Source of the DNA: CAKZQX01 sp034435975
Lineage (GTDB): Bacteria > Chloroflexota > Chloroflexia > Chloroflexales > Chloroflexaceae
DNA length: 64,000 nt
Direction of reading: 5' to 3'
NCBI GenBank assembly: GCA_034435975.1
Contig: DAOTWD010000145.1
Location: forward strand, 186,001-250,000
Part shown: in pieces, positions 52,673-60,572 of the stretch
Layout: every line of letters starts with the position of its first letter
Numbering within the stretch: position 1 is the stretch's first letter
The notes under the pieces: generated by a model
Database searches by the model: none
Seen by the model: only the letters and a program-made list of their open reading frames with translations
Told to the model about the DNA's origin: nothing
Program-made: the position numbers and the translations under genes

Positions 52673-53092
52673 TGGAACACCCCTCCTGTCTCCTTCATGG
52701 AAACGGTTACCCATCGTTGGTCTTCGGGATAGATCATACCACTTATAGTATAGTATAGTTGGCAATCGGATACATGACATCCGTCTTGAGTGCAGGCGAT
52801 GACCTGGACAGGTGGCGAGATTCGTGCCCGGGCTGTTGAACAGGTTGTTAACCTCAACCATTACGGGGTAGACATACCAAAACCGTACCCGTTCCAGAGC
52901 AGTAGTCTAGTAAGGACACTGCCCCTATGCATCAGGCTAAGGGTTGCAGACCCCCACCGCCAGCCGGAGACATATGTATGGGCCTGGCGGGACACTGCCT
53001 CCTCAGGTGTTTCTCAGGTCTGGCAGGGGCCGCTTGCCCCCGCCAGACTTGCCGGCAAATGTCCCCCGGAACGGGTATTGCGATGGTCTCGC
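52673..53092. other. Intergenic region with a 24-bp dispersed repeat
   Basis: No gene is supported. The part next to the usp gene carries its promoter. 53054-53077 matches 13597-13620 at 22 of 24 positions (GGCAAAYGTCYCCCGGAACG core). An upstream GC-rich inverted repeat lies at 53015-53047 (GTCTGGC...GCCAGAC). The order, a hairpin followed by the 24-mer, resembles that at 13.58 kb. Confidence 0.5.
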
Positions 53093-54133
53093 TTAGGGAT
53101 TGACCGACAGGAATGCCTGACGTGCTTCGGCCAGTGCTGCTTCTGAGGCCGGGAAATAGCCAACTTCTCGGATAAAGTCATTTACATTCGTCAGATAGTA
53201 GTTGATGAATGCTGCGACGTGGGGTTGTGCTTGCATCACACTGGCACTACTATAGATGTAGAGTGGTCGAGCCAGTGGATATTCCTCACTTTCAACCGTT
53301 ACCTCAGTGGGGACAACTGCGGTGCCACTCCCATCATCAATCGCAACAATGTTCAGCCGATCCTGGGCCTCTCGATAGTACGCATAGCCAAAATAGCCGA
53401 TGGCGTAGGGATTTTCCACAATACCGCTGACCAGTTCGTAATCATCCTCGCTGAGCAAAATACCAGGTGCGTTCTGAATAGGCTGTGGATCCTTGTCAAA
53501 GATTTCCTCGACAAAGTAATCAAATGTACCACTATCGGTTCCGGGACTGAAAAGGACGATTGGCTCGGCAGGATAGGTTGGATCAACGTCTGACCAGGTA
53601 GTTGCCTCACCGGAGAAGATCTGTGCCAGTTGTTCAAACGTCAACGCCGTGATAAAATCGTTAGCCTTGTTCACAACGATTGCTAATGCATCTGTACCGA
53701 CGCGGAAGGCAATCGGGGCACGGTTGTTCGCCCTACATTCGGCCTCTTCTTCAGCGTTTATGGCACGACTGGCATTCACGATGTCTACATCTTCCGCACC
53801 ACTGCAAAAGAGCCGAAACCCTGTTACTGTGCCGGTGCTGCGGACATCAATAATCGCGGTTGAACCTTCCTGAACAAACGCTTCCACGATGGCCGTTGTG
53901 AGCGGGAACACCGTTGATGAGCCAGTAATCTCAATATCACCACTCACATCAGCCGGGTCAACGAACGGTAGTCCATTATCTGTGGTCATTGTATCAGCAC
54001 CTGTGGTCGATGCAGGATTGTTGCCGGTGGGATCAACCGCAGGATTTACCGGTGTGGTCTGCGAAGAACCACAGCCACTGATAAGTAAGATGCAGAGCCA
54101 GCATACAATGATCGGTTGCAAACGAACGTTCAT
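53093..54133 (-). CDS. PstS-like phosphate-binding lipoprotein
   Basis: 346 residues with AAAGGAGGAG before ATG 54133. A lipobox (LLISGC, Cys21) indicates membrane anchoring. The periplasmic-binding fold has ITGSSTVFPLT (phosphate-binding SST loop), RSTGTVTGFRLFC and FSPGTDSGTFDYF, as in PstS. No pstC, pstA or pstB genes are nearby. It follows arsJ on the same strand after a terminator, and PstS homologues are known companions of arsenic loci, so it may favour phosphate capture under arsenate stress. That link is inferred. Confidence 0.88.
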   Translation of the reverse strand: MNVRLQPIIVCWLCILLISGCGSSQTTPVNPAVDPTGNNPASTTGADTMTTDNGLPFVDPADVSGDIEITGSSTVFPLTTAIVEAFVQEGSTAIIDVRSTGTVTGFRLFCSGAEDVDIVNASRAINAEEEAECRANNRAPIAFRVGTDALAIVVNKANDFITALTFEQLAQIFSGEATTWSDVDPTYPAEPIVLFSPGTDSGTFDYFVEEIFDKDPQPIQNAPGILLSEDDYELVSGIVENPYAIGYFGYAYYREAQDRLNIVAIDDGSGTAVVPTEVTVESEEYPLARPLYIYSSASVMQAQPHVAAFINYYLTNVNDFIREVGYFPASEAALAEARQAFLSVNP

Positions 54134-54319
54134 ATTCTCCTCCTTTAGATCCGTAAGATATCCGTTTGATCCATACGATACACCAGACGTTCAGAGGTTG
54201 AGCTGAAGCGCATACAGAAATGTCACTCGGCCTACCCATAGCAAGCCTTTCAGACAGGTTGGTTATAGAGAGAATGAAACGCTTGTTGTGTCTGCAGGAT
54301 TACAGAAATCGCCCATAAA

Positions 54320-54342
54320 GCCCAGGCACGTTCGACCTGGGA
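54320..54342. repeat. CCCAGG..CCTGGG hairpin repeat, copy c
   Basis: GCCCAGGCACGTTCG followed by ACCTGGGA, in the gap between arsJ and the pstS-like gene. It differs from the 50441 copy in one base and shares its left flank with the 50217 copy. Confidence 0.6.
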
Positions 54343-54376
54343 ATCGTCACGATACGTCCAATGTGGGTCAAAGAGA

Positions 54377-54403
54377 ATGAGCGGAGGCATAGCCTCCGCT
54401 CAT
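54377..54403 (-). terminator. Terminator of the arsJ transcript
   Basis: ATGAGCGGAGGC (54377-54388) and GCCTCCGCTCAT (54392-54403) form a perfect 12-bp stem with a 3-base loop, 7 bases after the arsJ stop codon. On the minus strand it is followed by TCTCTTT, a modest U-tract. It should separate arsJ from the pstS-like gene. Confidence 0.75.
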
Positions 54404-54409
54404 GGTTGA

Positions 54410-55861
54410 CTACTCTGCCGACAACCTTTCAAATTTGATCGAGCGTGTTCGGGGTGGGGTGTGGGTTGGAAGCAAGAGTGATAGAAACCCGGTGATCAAC
54501 ACGAAGATCACCGCAGCCCATAAACATCCCACCAGACTATAGCGTTGATACAGAATACCAGAGAGAACGGTTCCTGCCAGCCGCCCACCCGCATTGGCCA
54601 TGTAATAAAAACCGACATTCATCGCGACCTTATCACTGTCGGTATAGGCCAGAATAAGAAAGGAGTGAACCGCCGAGTTCATAGCAAAAATAACACCGAA
54701 GGCGATCAAACCAACCACCACCACCAGCGCCGGATCAAACCCAGGAAGAACGAATTGCGCCCACTGCCCATCACCAGACAGGTTAGGAATAGCAACCATC
54801 GCCGATTCGTCACCACGCATCAGCGCCAGCGCGATTCCGGCTGGAAAAGCTGCCAGGGCAAACGCCAGCCAGGTTGCAGTCCGTCCATCCGGCTCGCTCC
54901 CCTTACCCTCGACTCGCTGGCGCACAAATCCCGGTGCCGAAGCCTGCACGATACCGTAGCCGATAACCCAGATTGCCATGAATCCACCTACTTGCCAGAA
55001 GTTCCAACCAGCAACATCGTAGAGGAACACCGGCAAGCCGACCACAAACCAGACATCGCGTGAGGCAAACAAAAACACCCGTGCCGCCGAGAGCATGTTC
55101 ACCGCATAGTTCTTGGAGAACATCTGGCTGAACTTTGCCTTTTTGTCAACCGTTCCCAGGTCGCCTTTGATCAGCGATAGGGTGGAGATCAGCGCGATCA
55201 AAACCAGTGCGGCCAGGATCATCAGTGCCGTCTGAAAGCCAACGGTCGTCAACAATAGACCGCCCACAAAAAAACCCACGCCCTTGAGCGCGTTTTTCGA
55301 GCCAGTCAGGATTGCCACCCACGTATAGAGCGTACCTTGCTCACCTTCGGGCACGACAAACTTGACAGCGCTTTTGGAACTCATCTTGGTCAGGTCTTTG
55401 GCAATTCCAGAGAAAGCTTGAGCGACCATCACATACAGTACCACGAGCCATGATTCCGGGGCAAAGGCCAGCATACTCAGCGCGAGGATCTGCGTACTCA
55501 GACCCATAAACAGCGTCGTCTTCAAGCCAAACCGAGCACCAATCCAGCCACCAAACAGGTTCGTGATCACACCAAAGATTTCATAGAAGATGAAAAGCAT
55601 AGCGACTTCAAACGGGCTATAACCCAGCTGGAAGAAGTAAAAGAGTACGAGCATACGGATCGCGCCATCGGTCAGGGTATCAGCCCAATATGCGCCTGTG
55701 ACCAGGATATAGTTGCGTAGATCCGCCGATCTCGTGGTGGCGGCAGGTTGCACCTGTGGCATCATTGCCAGCCGGGTTTGCAGTTCAGCCATCTGTGCCC
55801 GCAACGCTGTTACCTCGGCCCGCAGTTGCGCAACTTCTTCTTCAAGTGTTACTGTAGCCAT
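54410..55861 (-). CDS. arsJ: Organoarsenical efflux transporter ArsJ (MFS)
   Basis: 483 residues. The MFS part matches ArsJ: YILVTGAYWADTLTDGAIRML, LFIFYEIFGVITNLFGGWIGARFGLKTT, AQAFSGIAKDLTKMSSKSAVK. ArsJ exports 1-arseno-3-phosphoglycerate, which then breaks down to arsenate outside. The preceding GAPDH and ArsC genes confirm the setting. Unusually, the first 38 residues form a predicted coiled coil (LEEEVAQLRAEVTALRAQMA) ahead of the first helix, not part of the usual family. A terminator follows the stop. Twelve helices are expected. Confidence 0.9.
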   Translation of the reverse strand: MATVTLEEEVAQLRAEVTALRAQMAELQTRLAMMPQVQPAATTRSADLRNYILVTGAYWADTLTDGAIRMLVLFYFFQLGYSPFEVAMLFIFYEIFGVITNLFGGWIGARFGLKTTLFMGLSTQILALSMLAFAPESWLVVLYVMVAQAFSGIAKDLTKMSSKSAVKFVVPEGEQGTLYTWVAILTGSKNALKGVGFFVGGLLLTTVGFQTALMILAALVLIALISTLSLIKGDLGTVDKKAKFSQMFSKNYAVNMLSAARVFLFASRDVWFVVGLPVFLYDVAGWNFWQVGGFMAIWVIGYGIVQASAPGFVRQRVEGKGSEPDGRTATWLAFALAAFPAGIALALMRGDESAMVAIPNLSGDGQWAQFVLPGFDPALVVVVGLIAFGVIFAMNSAVHSFLILAYTDSDKVAMNVGFYYMANAGGRLAGTVLSGILYQRYSLVGCLWAAVIFVLITGFLSLLLPTHTPPRTRSIKFERLSAE

Positions 55862-55907
55862 AAATCACGGTTTCCTCTTATTTTTGGGTATAACATTCGA
55901 ACGCCGG

Positions 55908-56918
55908 TTACACCCCGACCAGCGCCACTTTGCGTGCCAATTCTACCAGGCGATTGGCGTAGCCCCACTCGTTGTCATACCATGCCAGAATTTTGACCTG
56001 CGTGCCATTCGTGACCATCGTTGAGGGTGCATCGACGATGGCCGAGCGAGGATCGTCTTTAAAGTCAATCGATACCAGTGGGCGCTCTTCGTAGCCCAGA
56101 ATACCGTGTAACGACCCGGCAGCCGCGTTTTTTAATACCTCGTTCACCTCTTCAATCGTGGTGGGGCGTTCGACTTCAAATACACAGTCAGTAAGTGAGG
56201 CATTGAGCAGCGGGACGCGAATGGCAACCCCATCCAGTTTGCCTTGCAATTCAGGGAAGATCAACCCGATGGCCGTCGCCGAGCCGGTGGTCGTCGGAAT
56301 GAGCGAGAGGCTGGCCGCCCGTGCGCGACGCAGATCTTTGTGCGGAGTATCCAGAATGCTCTGGGTGTTGGTCATGTCGTGAATGGTGGTGATCATGCCG
56401 TGGCGAATACCAATGCCTTCGTGAATGACTTTGACGATCGGGGCCAGACAATTCGTGGTGCAGGAAGCGGCAGTGAGCAGGCGATGTTCGGCGGGTTGAT
56501 ACCAGTGATCATTGACGCCCATTACGATGTTGAGTGCCTGTTGCTTGACCGGAGCGGCGACAATGACCTTGCGTACGCCGTTGCGAAAATAGGCTTCTAG
56601 CGTTTCGGGCGTACGGAATTTACCAGAGCACTCCAATACGATCTCTACGCCCTGATCAGCCCATGGAACGGCACCCGGTTCCTTGTGGCTGCTGTAGCCA
56701 ATACGCGTATCCGCCACCATGAGCATATCACCCTCACCCTGGACGGTCTGATTCCAGCGCCCATGCACTGAGTCGAACACCAGCAAGTGTGCTGCGGTAG
56801 CGGCATCACCGTTCAGTTCGTTGATATGCGCAAACGTTAGTTCTGGCCATCCCCAGGCTGCCCGTAGCGCCAGCCGTCCTATGCGGCCAAAGCCGTTAAT
56901 CCCAACCCGAATACTCAT
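55908..56918 (-). CDS. ArsJ-associated glyceraldehyde-3-phosphate dehydrogenase
   Basis: 336 residues; AGGAGG stands before ATG 56918. Catalytic Cys153 (AASCTTNCLAP) and His180 (TTIHDMTNTQ) are present. The HDMTNTQ segment, instead of the glycolytic HAYTNDQ, is typical of the arsenate-linked group. With arsenate in place of phosphate it forms 1-arseno-3-phosphoglycerate for ArsJ. The NAD-binding start GINGFGRIGRL is standard. It lies 46 bases before arsJ and is separated from arsC by a MITE-like element. Confidence 0.94.
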   Translation of the reverse strand: MSIRVGINGFGRIGRLALRAAWGWPELTFAHINELNGDAATAAHLLVFDSVHGRWNQTVQGEGDMLMVADTRIGYSSHKEPGAVPWADQGVEIVLECSGKFRTPETLEAYFRNGVRKVIVAAPVKQQALNIVMGVNDHWYQPAEHRLLTAASCTTNCLAPIVKVIHEGIGIRHGMITTIHDMTNTQSILDTPHKDLRRARAASLSLIPTTTGSATAIGLIFPELQGKLDGVAIRVPLLNASLTDCVFEVERPTTIEEVNEVLKNAAAGSLHGILGYEERPLVSIDFKDDPRSAIVDAPSTMVTNGTQVKILAWYDNEWGYANRLVELARKVALVGV

Positions 56919-56973
56919 AGCACCTCCTGATAATGTGTTGTCTACACCGGGACGTTAAACCCCTGGGACATTT

Positions 56974-57099
56974 AGTACTACCATGAGCCATTCCCTCGAG
57001 AAGGAGTCCTGGCATGGCTTCACCCCTCCGAAATCACCGGGAACGTGCGCGGGGGCAGTATGCCCCCCGCATCCCTGCCGAGATGAAGTCTGGTTGTAG
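56974..57099 (-). mobile_element. MITE-like element, copy 3
   Basis: Inserted on the minus strand. Its left end, GTCTGGTTGTAG on the plus strand (57088-57099), is complementary to CTACAACCAGAC, which differs in one base from the 12-mer of copies 1 and 2. Reading inward, CTTCATCTCGGCAGGG and TGCGGGG match copy 2. The other end (near 56974) has AGTACTACC. GGGGTGAAGCC corresponds to the shared GGCGAAGCC block. The element starts two bases after the arsC stop codon, inside the ars gene run. Confidence 0.65.
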
Positions 57100-57101
57100 T
57101 A

Positions 57102-57563
57102 TTAGTCCGTCGTCCTGATACCATGGTCACGTAACATTTTACGTTGGGTCAAAACCCAGAGATTAATACGATTGTGCATTTCGGAACTGATTTTGCGAAA
57201 GGCCTGCAACCTGGCGTGTTCATCGCCCTCAACCAGTACTGGATCAGGATAGCTCCAGTGAATACAATGTGGATCACCGGGGAAGGTTGGGCAGGCATCG
57301 CGAACTTTATCACATACCGTAATGATATGATCAAATTCCTGGTCAAGATACTCGCTCAGATCTTTGGTACGATGGTGCGAAATGTCTAACCCACTCTCAC
57401 GCATCACCTGGATCGCCAGTGGATGCACCTCAGCTGCCGGATTAACGCCAGCACTAAACACCTCGAAATCCTCTTTCCCGATGTTGCGGAGAATGGCTTC
57501 GGCCATTTGCGAACGAGCCGCATTACCCGTGCAGAGAAACAACACACGAATAGGATAGTTCAT
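57102..57563 (-). CDS. arsC: Arsenate reductase, thioredoxin-coupled (LMW phosphatase fold)
   Basis: 153 residues; AGGAGGTAACT precedes ATG 57563. P-loop CTGNAARS with nucleophile Cys11, and redox pair Cys84 and Cys91 in VCDKVRDACPTF. This spacing is as in the thioredoxin-dependent ArsC of plasmid pI258 (Cys10, 82, 89). WSYPDPV holds the general acid Asp. It reduces arsenate to arsenite. The gene heads the set arsC-GAPDH-arsJ on the minus strand. No arsenite pump or arsR gene is visible. Confidence 0.93.
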   Translation of the reverse strand: MNYPIRVLFLCTGNAARSQMAEAILRNIGKEDFEVFSAGVNPAAEVHPLAIQVMRESGLDISHHRTKDLSEYLDQEFDHIITVCDKVRDACPTFPGDPHCIHWSYPDPVLVEGDEHARLQAFRKISSEMHNRINLWVLTQRKMLRDHGIRTTD

Positions 57564-57679
57564 AGTTACCTCCTGAGACAGGGCATCGGGTTATCTCTGC
57601 CCAGGCATGGATGACCTGCCCTGCGCCTTTCTTTATACTCCAGGCTGATTCAATAGAAAAACATCAATTTATATTGATA

Positions 57680-57940
57680 TTATAACTGTTGAACAGACAT
57701 TTGTCCAGTGTCAGGTATTTTTGTCATATCCAGAATCACCACTGTGGCCCTGATCACGGCCACACCGGTCAACGATCTGCCGGGCGACGTAGCAGTATCA
57801 GCCACGAACGGCATCGTTGGTGCAGGCGGCGTGGCTATGGTCGGGGACGTGGGTTGAACAGCCTGTCCACAACCCACCAGCACGCTCGCTATGATAACGA
57901 GCAGGCTCCAGGCCCATGTGTTCAATCTATGAGATAGCAT
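57680..57940 (-). CDS. Small putative lipoprotein
   Basis: 86 residues from ATG 57940, with AAGGAGG well placed. The signal peptide ends in a lipobox (SVLVGC, Cys near residue 24). A short Pro/Thr-rich stretch follows (PTSPTIATPPAPTMP), then TGVAVIRATVVILDMTKIPD. No known domain. It is the first gene of the minus-strand run that continues with arsC (117 bases later), so it may be co-transcribed with arsenate resistance. It could also be an unrelated single gene. Confidence 0.6.
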   Translation of the reverse strand: MLSHRLNTWAWSLLVIIASVLVGCGQAVQPTSPTIATPPAPTMPFVADTATSPGRSLTGVAVIRATVVILDMTKIPDTGQMSVQQL

Positions 57941-58093
57941 GAAAACCTCCTTCTTTCGTCTTTCGTTCGGTAGCATTCATGGATCACACGGCGGTCAGCG
58001 AAACCTCTGTCTTGAAGGGGCACCGCGTAACATCATTTATACACCTTGCGCGGTGATTTCCTATACATCGATACAAAGATCAAACGATATTTC

Positions 58094-58102
58094 TGGTATA
58101 AT
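58094..58102 (+). promoter_or_regulatory. Extended -10 promoter element
   Basis: CTGGTATAATC contains TGnTATAAT, a perfect extended -10 box, 31 bases before the flippase-like gene start at 58134. No good -35 sequence lies upstream, as is common for extended -10 promoters. It is very near the divergent lipoprotein gene. Confidence 0.5.
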
Positions 58103-58133
58103 CGAGGAAAAGACCGTACATCAAGGTACTCAC

Positions 58134-59150
58134 ATGCTCAAGCGCCAGCCATCGTTCGCATCCATCGCGGGCATTCTGTTGCTCCTGGCGATGCTGTTCC
58201 TATGTATTGAAAATGTGGCAACCATCCAGCACGCATTGCTGCTGATGCAGCGTGCGCTACCCGGTGCCATTGCGGTATCGTTGCTCGCAATTGGGGCCGG
58301 GTTTCTGTGTGCCGGGCAGATTTATGGGCGCATCCTGGCTCTGCCTGGATATCGTCTACACCAGGTATGGCTCGCCGCAGCCGCCCTGGTGTCGATCTTG
58401 ATTAGCCAGAGCATTCCGGCTGGTACGGTGGGGAGTTACGCGTTCCTGGCGACAATGCTGGGACGACGGGGCATTCCAGCCGCCAGTGCCGCACTGTTAG
58501 CCAGCCTGGAGTTGGTGACCTGGATGGGCGCGATGCTGCTGCTGTTTTGCTTTGCCCTGCTGTATTTAACGCTAACGATTGGTGGCAGTGGTGGGACATT
58601 GACGGTTATGCCGGCCGCTACGACAGCACTGTTGCTGGTAAGCATCGCCGTATGTATCGCCTGTCAGCCACAATCTAGATTATGCGCCTGGGCGATGCGG
58701 GCCAAATATCTGCTGGAGCGTTTGACCGGGCCACGCTGGAGCGATGCGGCTGTTCAACAGTTTATCGCCGATCTGGTACGCCATCGTGCGTACGTGTTCC
58801 AGCAGCCAGCACGGGTAGCCAGTTTGATCGGCTTACAACTGGTCATTTTTGTCCTCCATAGCCTGGCGCTGCTGTCAATCCTCTACAGCCTGGATGTGAC
58901 GATCTCCCCCCTGGCGGTCATAGCAGCCTATGGTCTCACCTTGATCGTAAGCTCATTCACAATTTTGCCAGGTGGCGGGGGTACGGTCGAAACAACGCTG
59001 GCCGTCGCCTTGAGCATTCAGGGCGTGGCAATCGAGGTCGCAGTGGGTGCGGCAATGTTGTTCCGCTTACTCAGTTTCTGGTTGTTGTTGCCGTTGGGTT
59101 TTGTGTGTTATCGCTGGTTGCTGGTGGAAAACCAATCAGCGCGGCAGTGA
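58134..59150 (+). CDS. Lysylphosphatidylglycerol synthase-like/UPF0104 integral membrane protein
   Basis: 338 residues from ATG 58134 (AAGG upstream). About eight hydrophobic helices. Typical phrases of the family are PAGTVGSYAFLATMLGRRGIPAASAALLASLELV near residues 100-130 and SSFTILPGGGGTVETTLAVAL near 280-300, the latter with the conserved PGG.G..E motif. Members act as flippase-like or glycolipid-handling membrane proteins. Only 6 bases separate it from the phosphatidylcholine synthase gene, suggesting a shared role in membrane lipid composition. Exact substrate unknown. Confidence 0.85.
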   Translation: MLKRQPSFASIAGILLLLAMLFLCIENVATIQHALLLMQRALPGAIAVSLLAIGAGFLCAGQIYGRILALPGYRLHQVWLAAAALVSILISQSIPAGTVGSYAFLATMLGRRGIPAASAALLASLELVTWMGAMLLLFCFALLYLTLTIGGSGGTLTVMPAATTALLLVSIAVCIACQPQSRLCAWAMRAKYLLERLTGPRWSDAAVQQFIADLVRHRAYVFQQPARVASLIGLQLVIFVLHSLALLSILYSLDVTISPLAVIAAYGLTLIVSSFTILPGGGGTVETTLAVALSIQGVAIEVAVGAAMLFRLLSFWLLLPLGFVCYRWLLVENQSARQ

Positions 59151-59156
59151 GGAGCT

Positions 59157-59864
59157 ATGTCGCAGCATACGGAGGAGCGCTTCAAGGCGTTCCTCGTCCA
59201 TGTCTATACCGCATCAACGGTGATCCTCCTCTTGCTGGCGACGCAGCTCTTGCTGAACAATGCGTTCAGGCTGGCACTGTTTGTACTGCTGCTGGCGGTG
59301 GTGATTGATGCTACCGATGGCACACTGGCGCGCCGCTTCCGGGTCAAAGAGGTCTTGCCGGAGTTTGACGGGCGGCGGCTGGACGATATTATCGACTATA
59401 TTTCCTTCACGTTTTTGCCGATCGTGTTTATGCTCAAGGCCGAGATGTTGCTTGCACCAGCGGTGTTATTCGGCTCACTGCCCCTGCTTGCCAGTGCCTT
59501 TGGCTTTGCCCGCGTTGATGTCAAACTGGATGATCATGGCTTTTTTGTGGGCTTTCCCTCCTACTGGAATATCCTGCTGGCCTACTTTTATCTGCTGGCG
59601 TGGCCTGCCTGGGTCAATACGCTCGTTGTCATCGTCTGCACGATTCTGGTCTTCATCCCCACACGCTACATCTATATTACACGCTTCTCCCGTCTAAAGT
59701 GGCTCAACTATGGTGGCTCGTGGCTGTGTGGACTGGCACTCCTGGGGGCGCTGCTGACCTCTGGTACCACGCGGTTGGTATTGACGCTGTTCTCGCTGAT
59801 CTATCCCATCTTCTATACGGTGTACTCGTTGCTCCTGGACTGGCGGGCGCGTCGTACAGGATGA
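59157..59864 (+). CDS. pcs: Phosphatidylcholine synthase (CDP-alcohol phosphotransferase family)
   Basis: 235 residues, about eight helices. The CDP-alcohol motif D-x2-DG-x2-AR is present (DATDGTLARRF), followed by FDGRRLDDIIDYISF, where phosphatidylcholine synthases have the extended spacing G-x3-D-x3-D. It would join choline directly to CDP-diacylglycerol in the membrane. GAGGAG lies just before ATG 59157. It is co-transcribed with the flippase-like gene. A close alternative is a related phosphotransferase with another alcohol. Confidence 0.85.
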   Translation: MSQHTEERFKAFLVHVYTASTVILLLLATQLLLNNAFRLALFVLLLAVVIDATDGTLARRFRVKEVLPEFDGRRLDDIIDYISFTFLPIVFMLKAEMLLAPAVLFGSLPLLASAFGFARVDVKLDDHGFFVGFPSYWNILLAYFYLLAWPAWVNTLVVIVCTILVFIPTRYIYITRFSRLKWLNYGGSWLCGLALLGALLTSGTTRLVLTLFSLIYPIFYTVYSLLLDWRARRTG

Positions 59865-60293
59865 TACCAACAGAAACCCCGATGGAGCACGTTGCTTCTA
59901 CAGGTGCAGGACTGTAGCGGTAACAGCAACATGGTATAATTTTATAGGACTTACGTGGTGAGGTATGAATGGAGTACCATGGTGAGTCAGCCGTCCACGA
60001 ATAGGGCCACGAATGCACGAATGATGCGTTCCCCTCAACGGTGTAAGTAATCGGATAACCCCTGGTACCAGGGGTAACATCAGAGCGACCGCGTACGCCC
60101 TGTCATTTATACGACGTACGCGGTAAATCATCTGCCGACCGTTTCCGCCTGCGGCAGCGTGGAAGAAATGCTTTATTTCGCCCCACATTTTCACCTTCGG
60201 CGAAAATGTGGGGCGAAAAACAAAAACAGTACCGCACTGTCGCACATATTGCATGCAAGGGTATCGATTGCGCATGGTTTAGGAGGTAGCTCA
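59865..60293. other. Intergenic region with an extended -10 box
   Basis: No gene is supported. TGGTATAAT at 59932-59940 is an extended -10 element pointing to the antitoxin-like gene, with a long leader of about 350 bases. The leader includes the 17-bp hairpin listed next. There is no clear signal in 59960-60170 apart from scattered short palindromes. Confidence 0.45.
60176..60218. repeat. Perfect 17-bp hairpin
   Basis: TTTCGCCCCACATTTTC (60176-60192) pairs with its exact complement at 60202-60218, leaving a 9-base loop with a TTCG centre. A-rich sequence (AACAAAAACA) follows on the plus strand, so on the minus strand the stem is preceded, not followed, by T-rich sequence. It is the most stable hairpin noticed in this gap and lies 75 bases before the antitoxin-like gene. 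Confidence 0.75.
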
Positions 60294-60572
60294 ATGCTTA
60301 CGCTCACATTTGACCCGGTGCTTGACCAGGCATCCCGCCTGCCTCGCACCCAGCGTGCCGAACTCATCGCCCGGCTCGTTCGTGACCTGGCGGCTGAACC
60401 TGCCCAGCGCATAGCGGTAACATCCGATGATGCCTGGGAACGGTTACAACAATTTCGGGAGGAGTTATACGCACTTGGGCCAGTCACTCCCACGCCAGCC
60501 GAGCAACTGGAGCGTGACCGCCGTGAGCGGGATGCGCTGTTGATGGGCGAGTCACATGATGTACACGCTTGA
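60294..60572 (+). CDS. Antitoxin-like protein of a broken PIN toxin module
   Basis: 92 residues from ATG 60294, with TAGGAGG upstream. The start MLTLTFDPVLDQASRLPRTQ and RAELIARLVRDLA, followed by an acidic middle part, resembles small antitoxins (addiction-module or relB-like type) in fold style, but I do not recognise a precise family. Its 3' end overlaps a PIN-toxin start by 14-17 bases, the classic layout of a toxin-antitoxin operon. The toxin is cut short, so the antitoxin may now stand alone. Confidence 0.55.
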   Translation: MLTLTFDPVLDQASRLPRTQRAELIARLVRDLAAEPAQRIAVTSDDAWERLQQFREELYALGPVTPTPAEQLERDRRERDALLMGESHDVHA

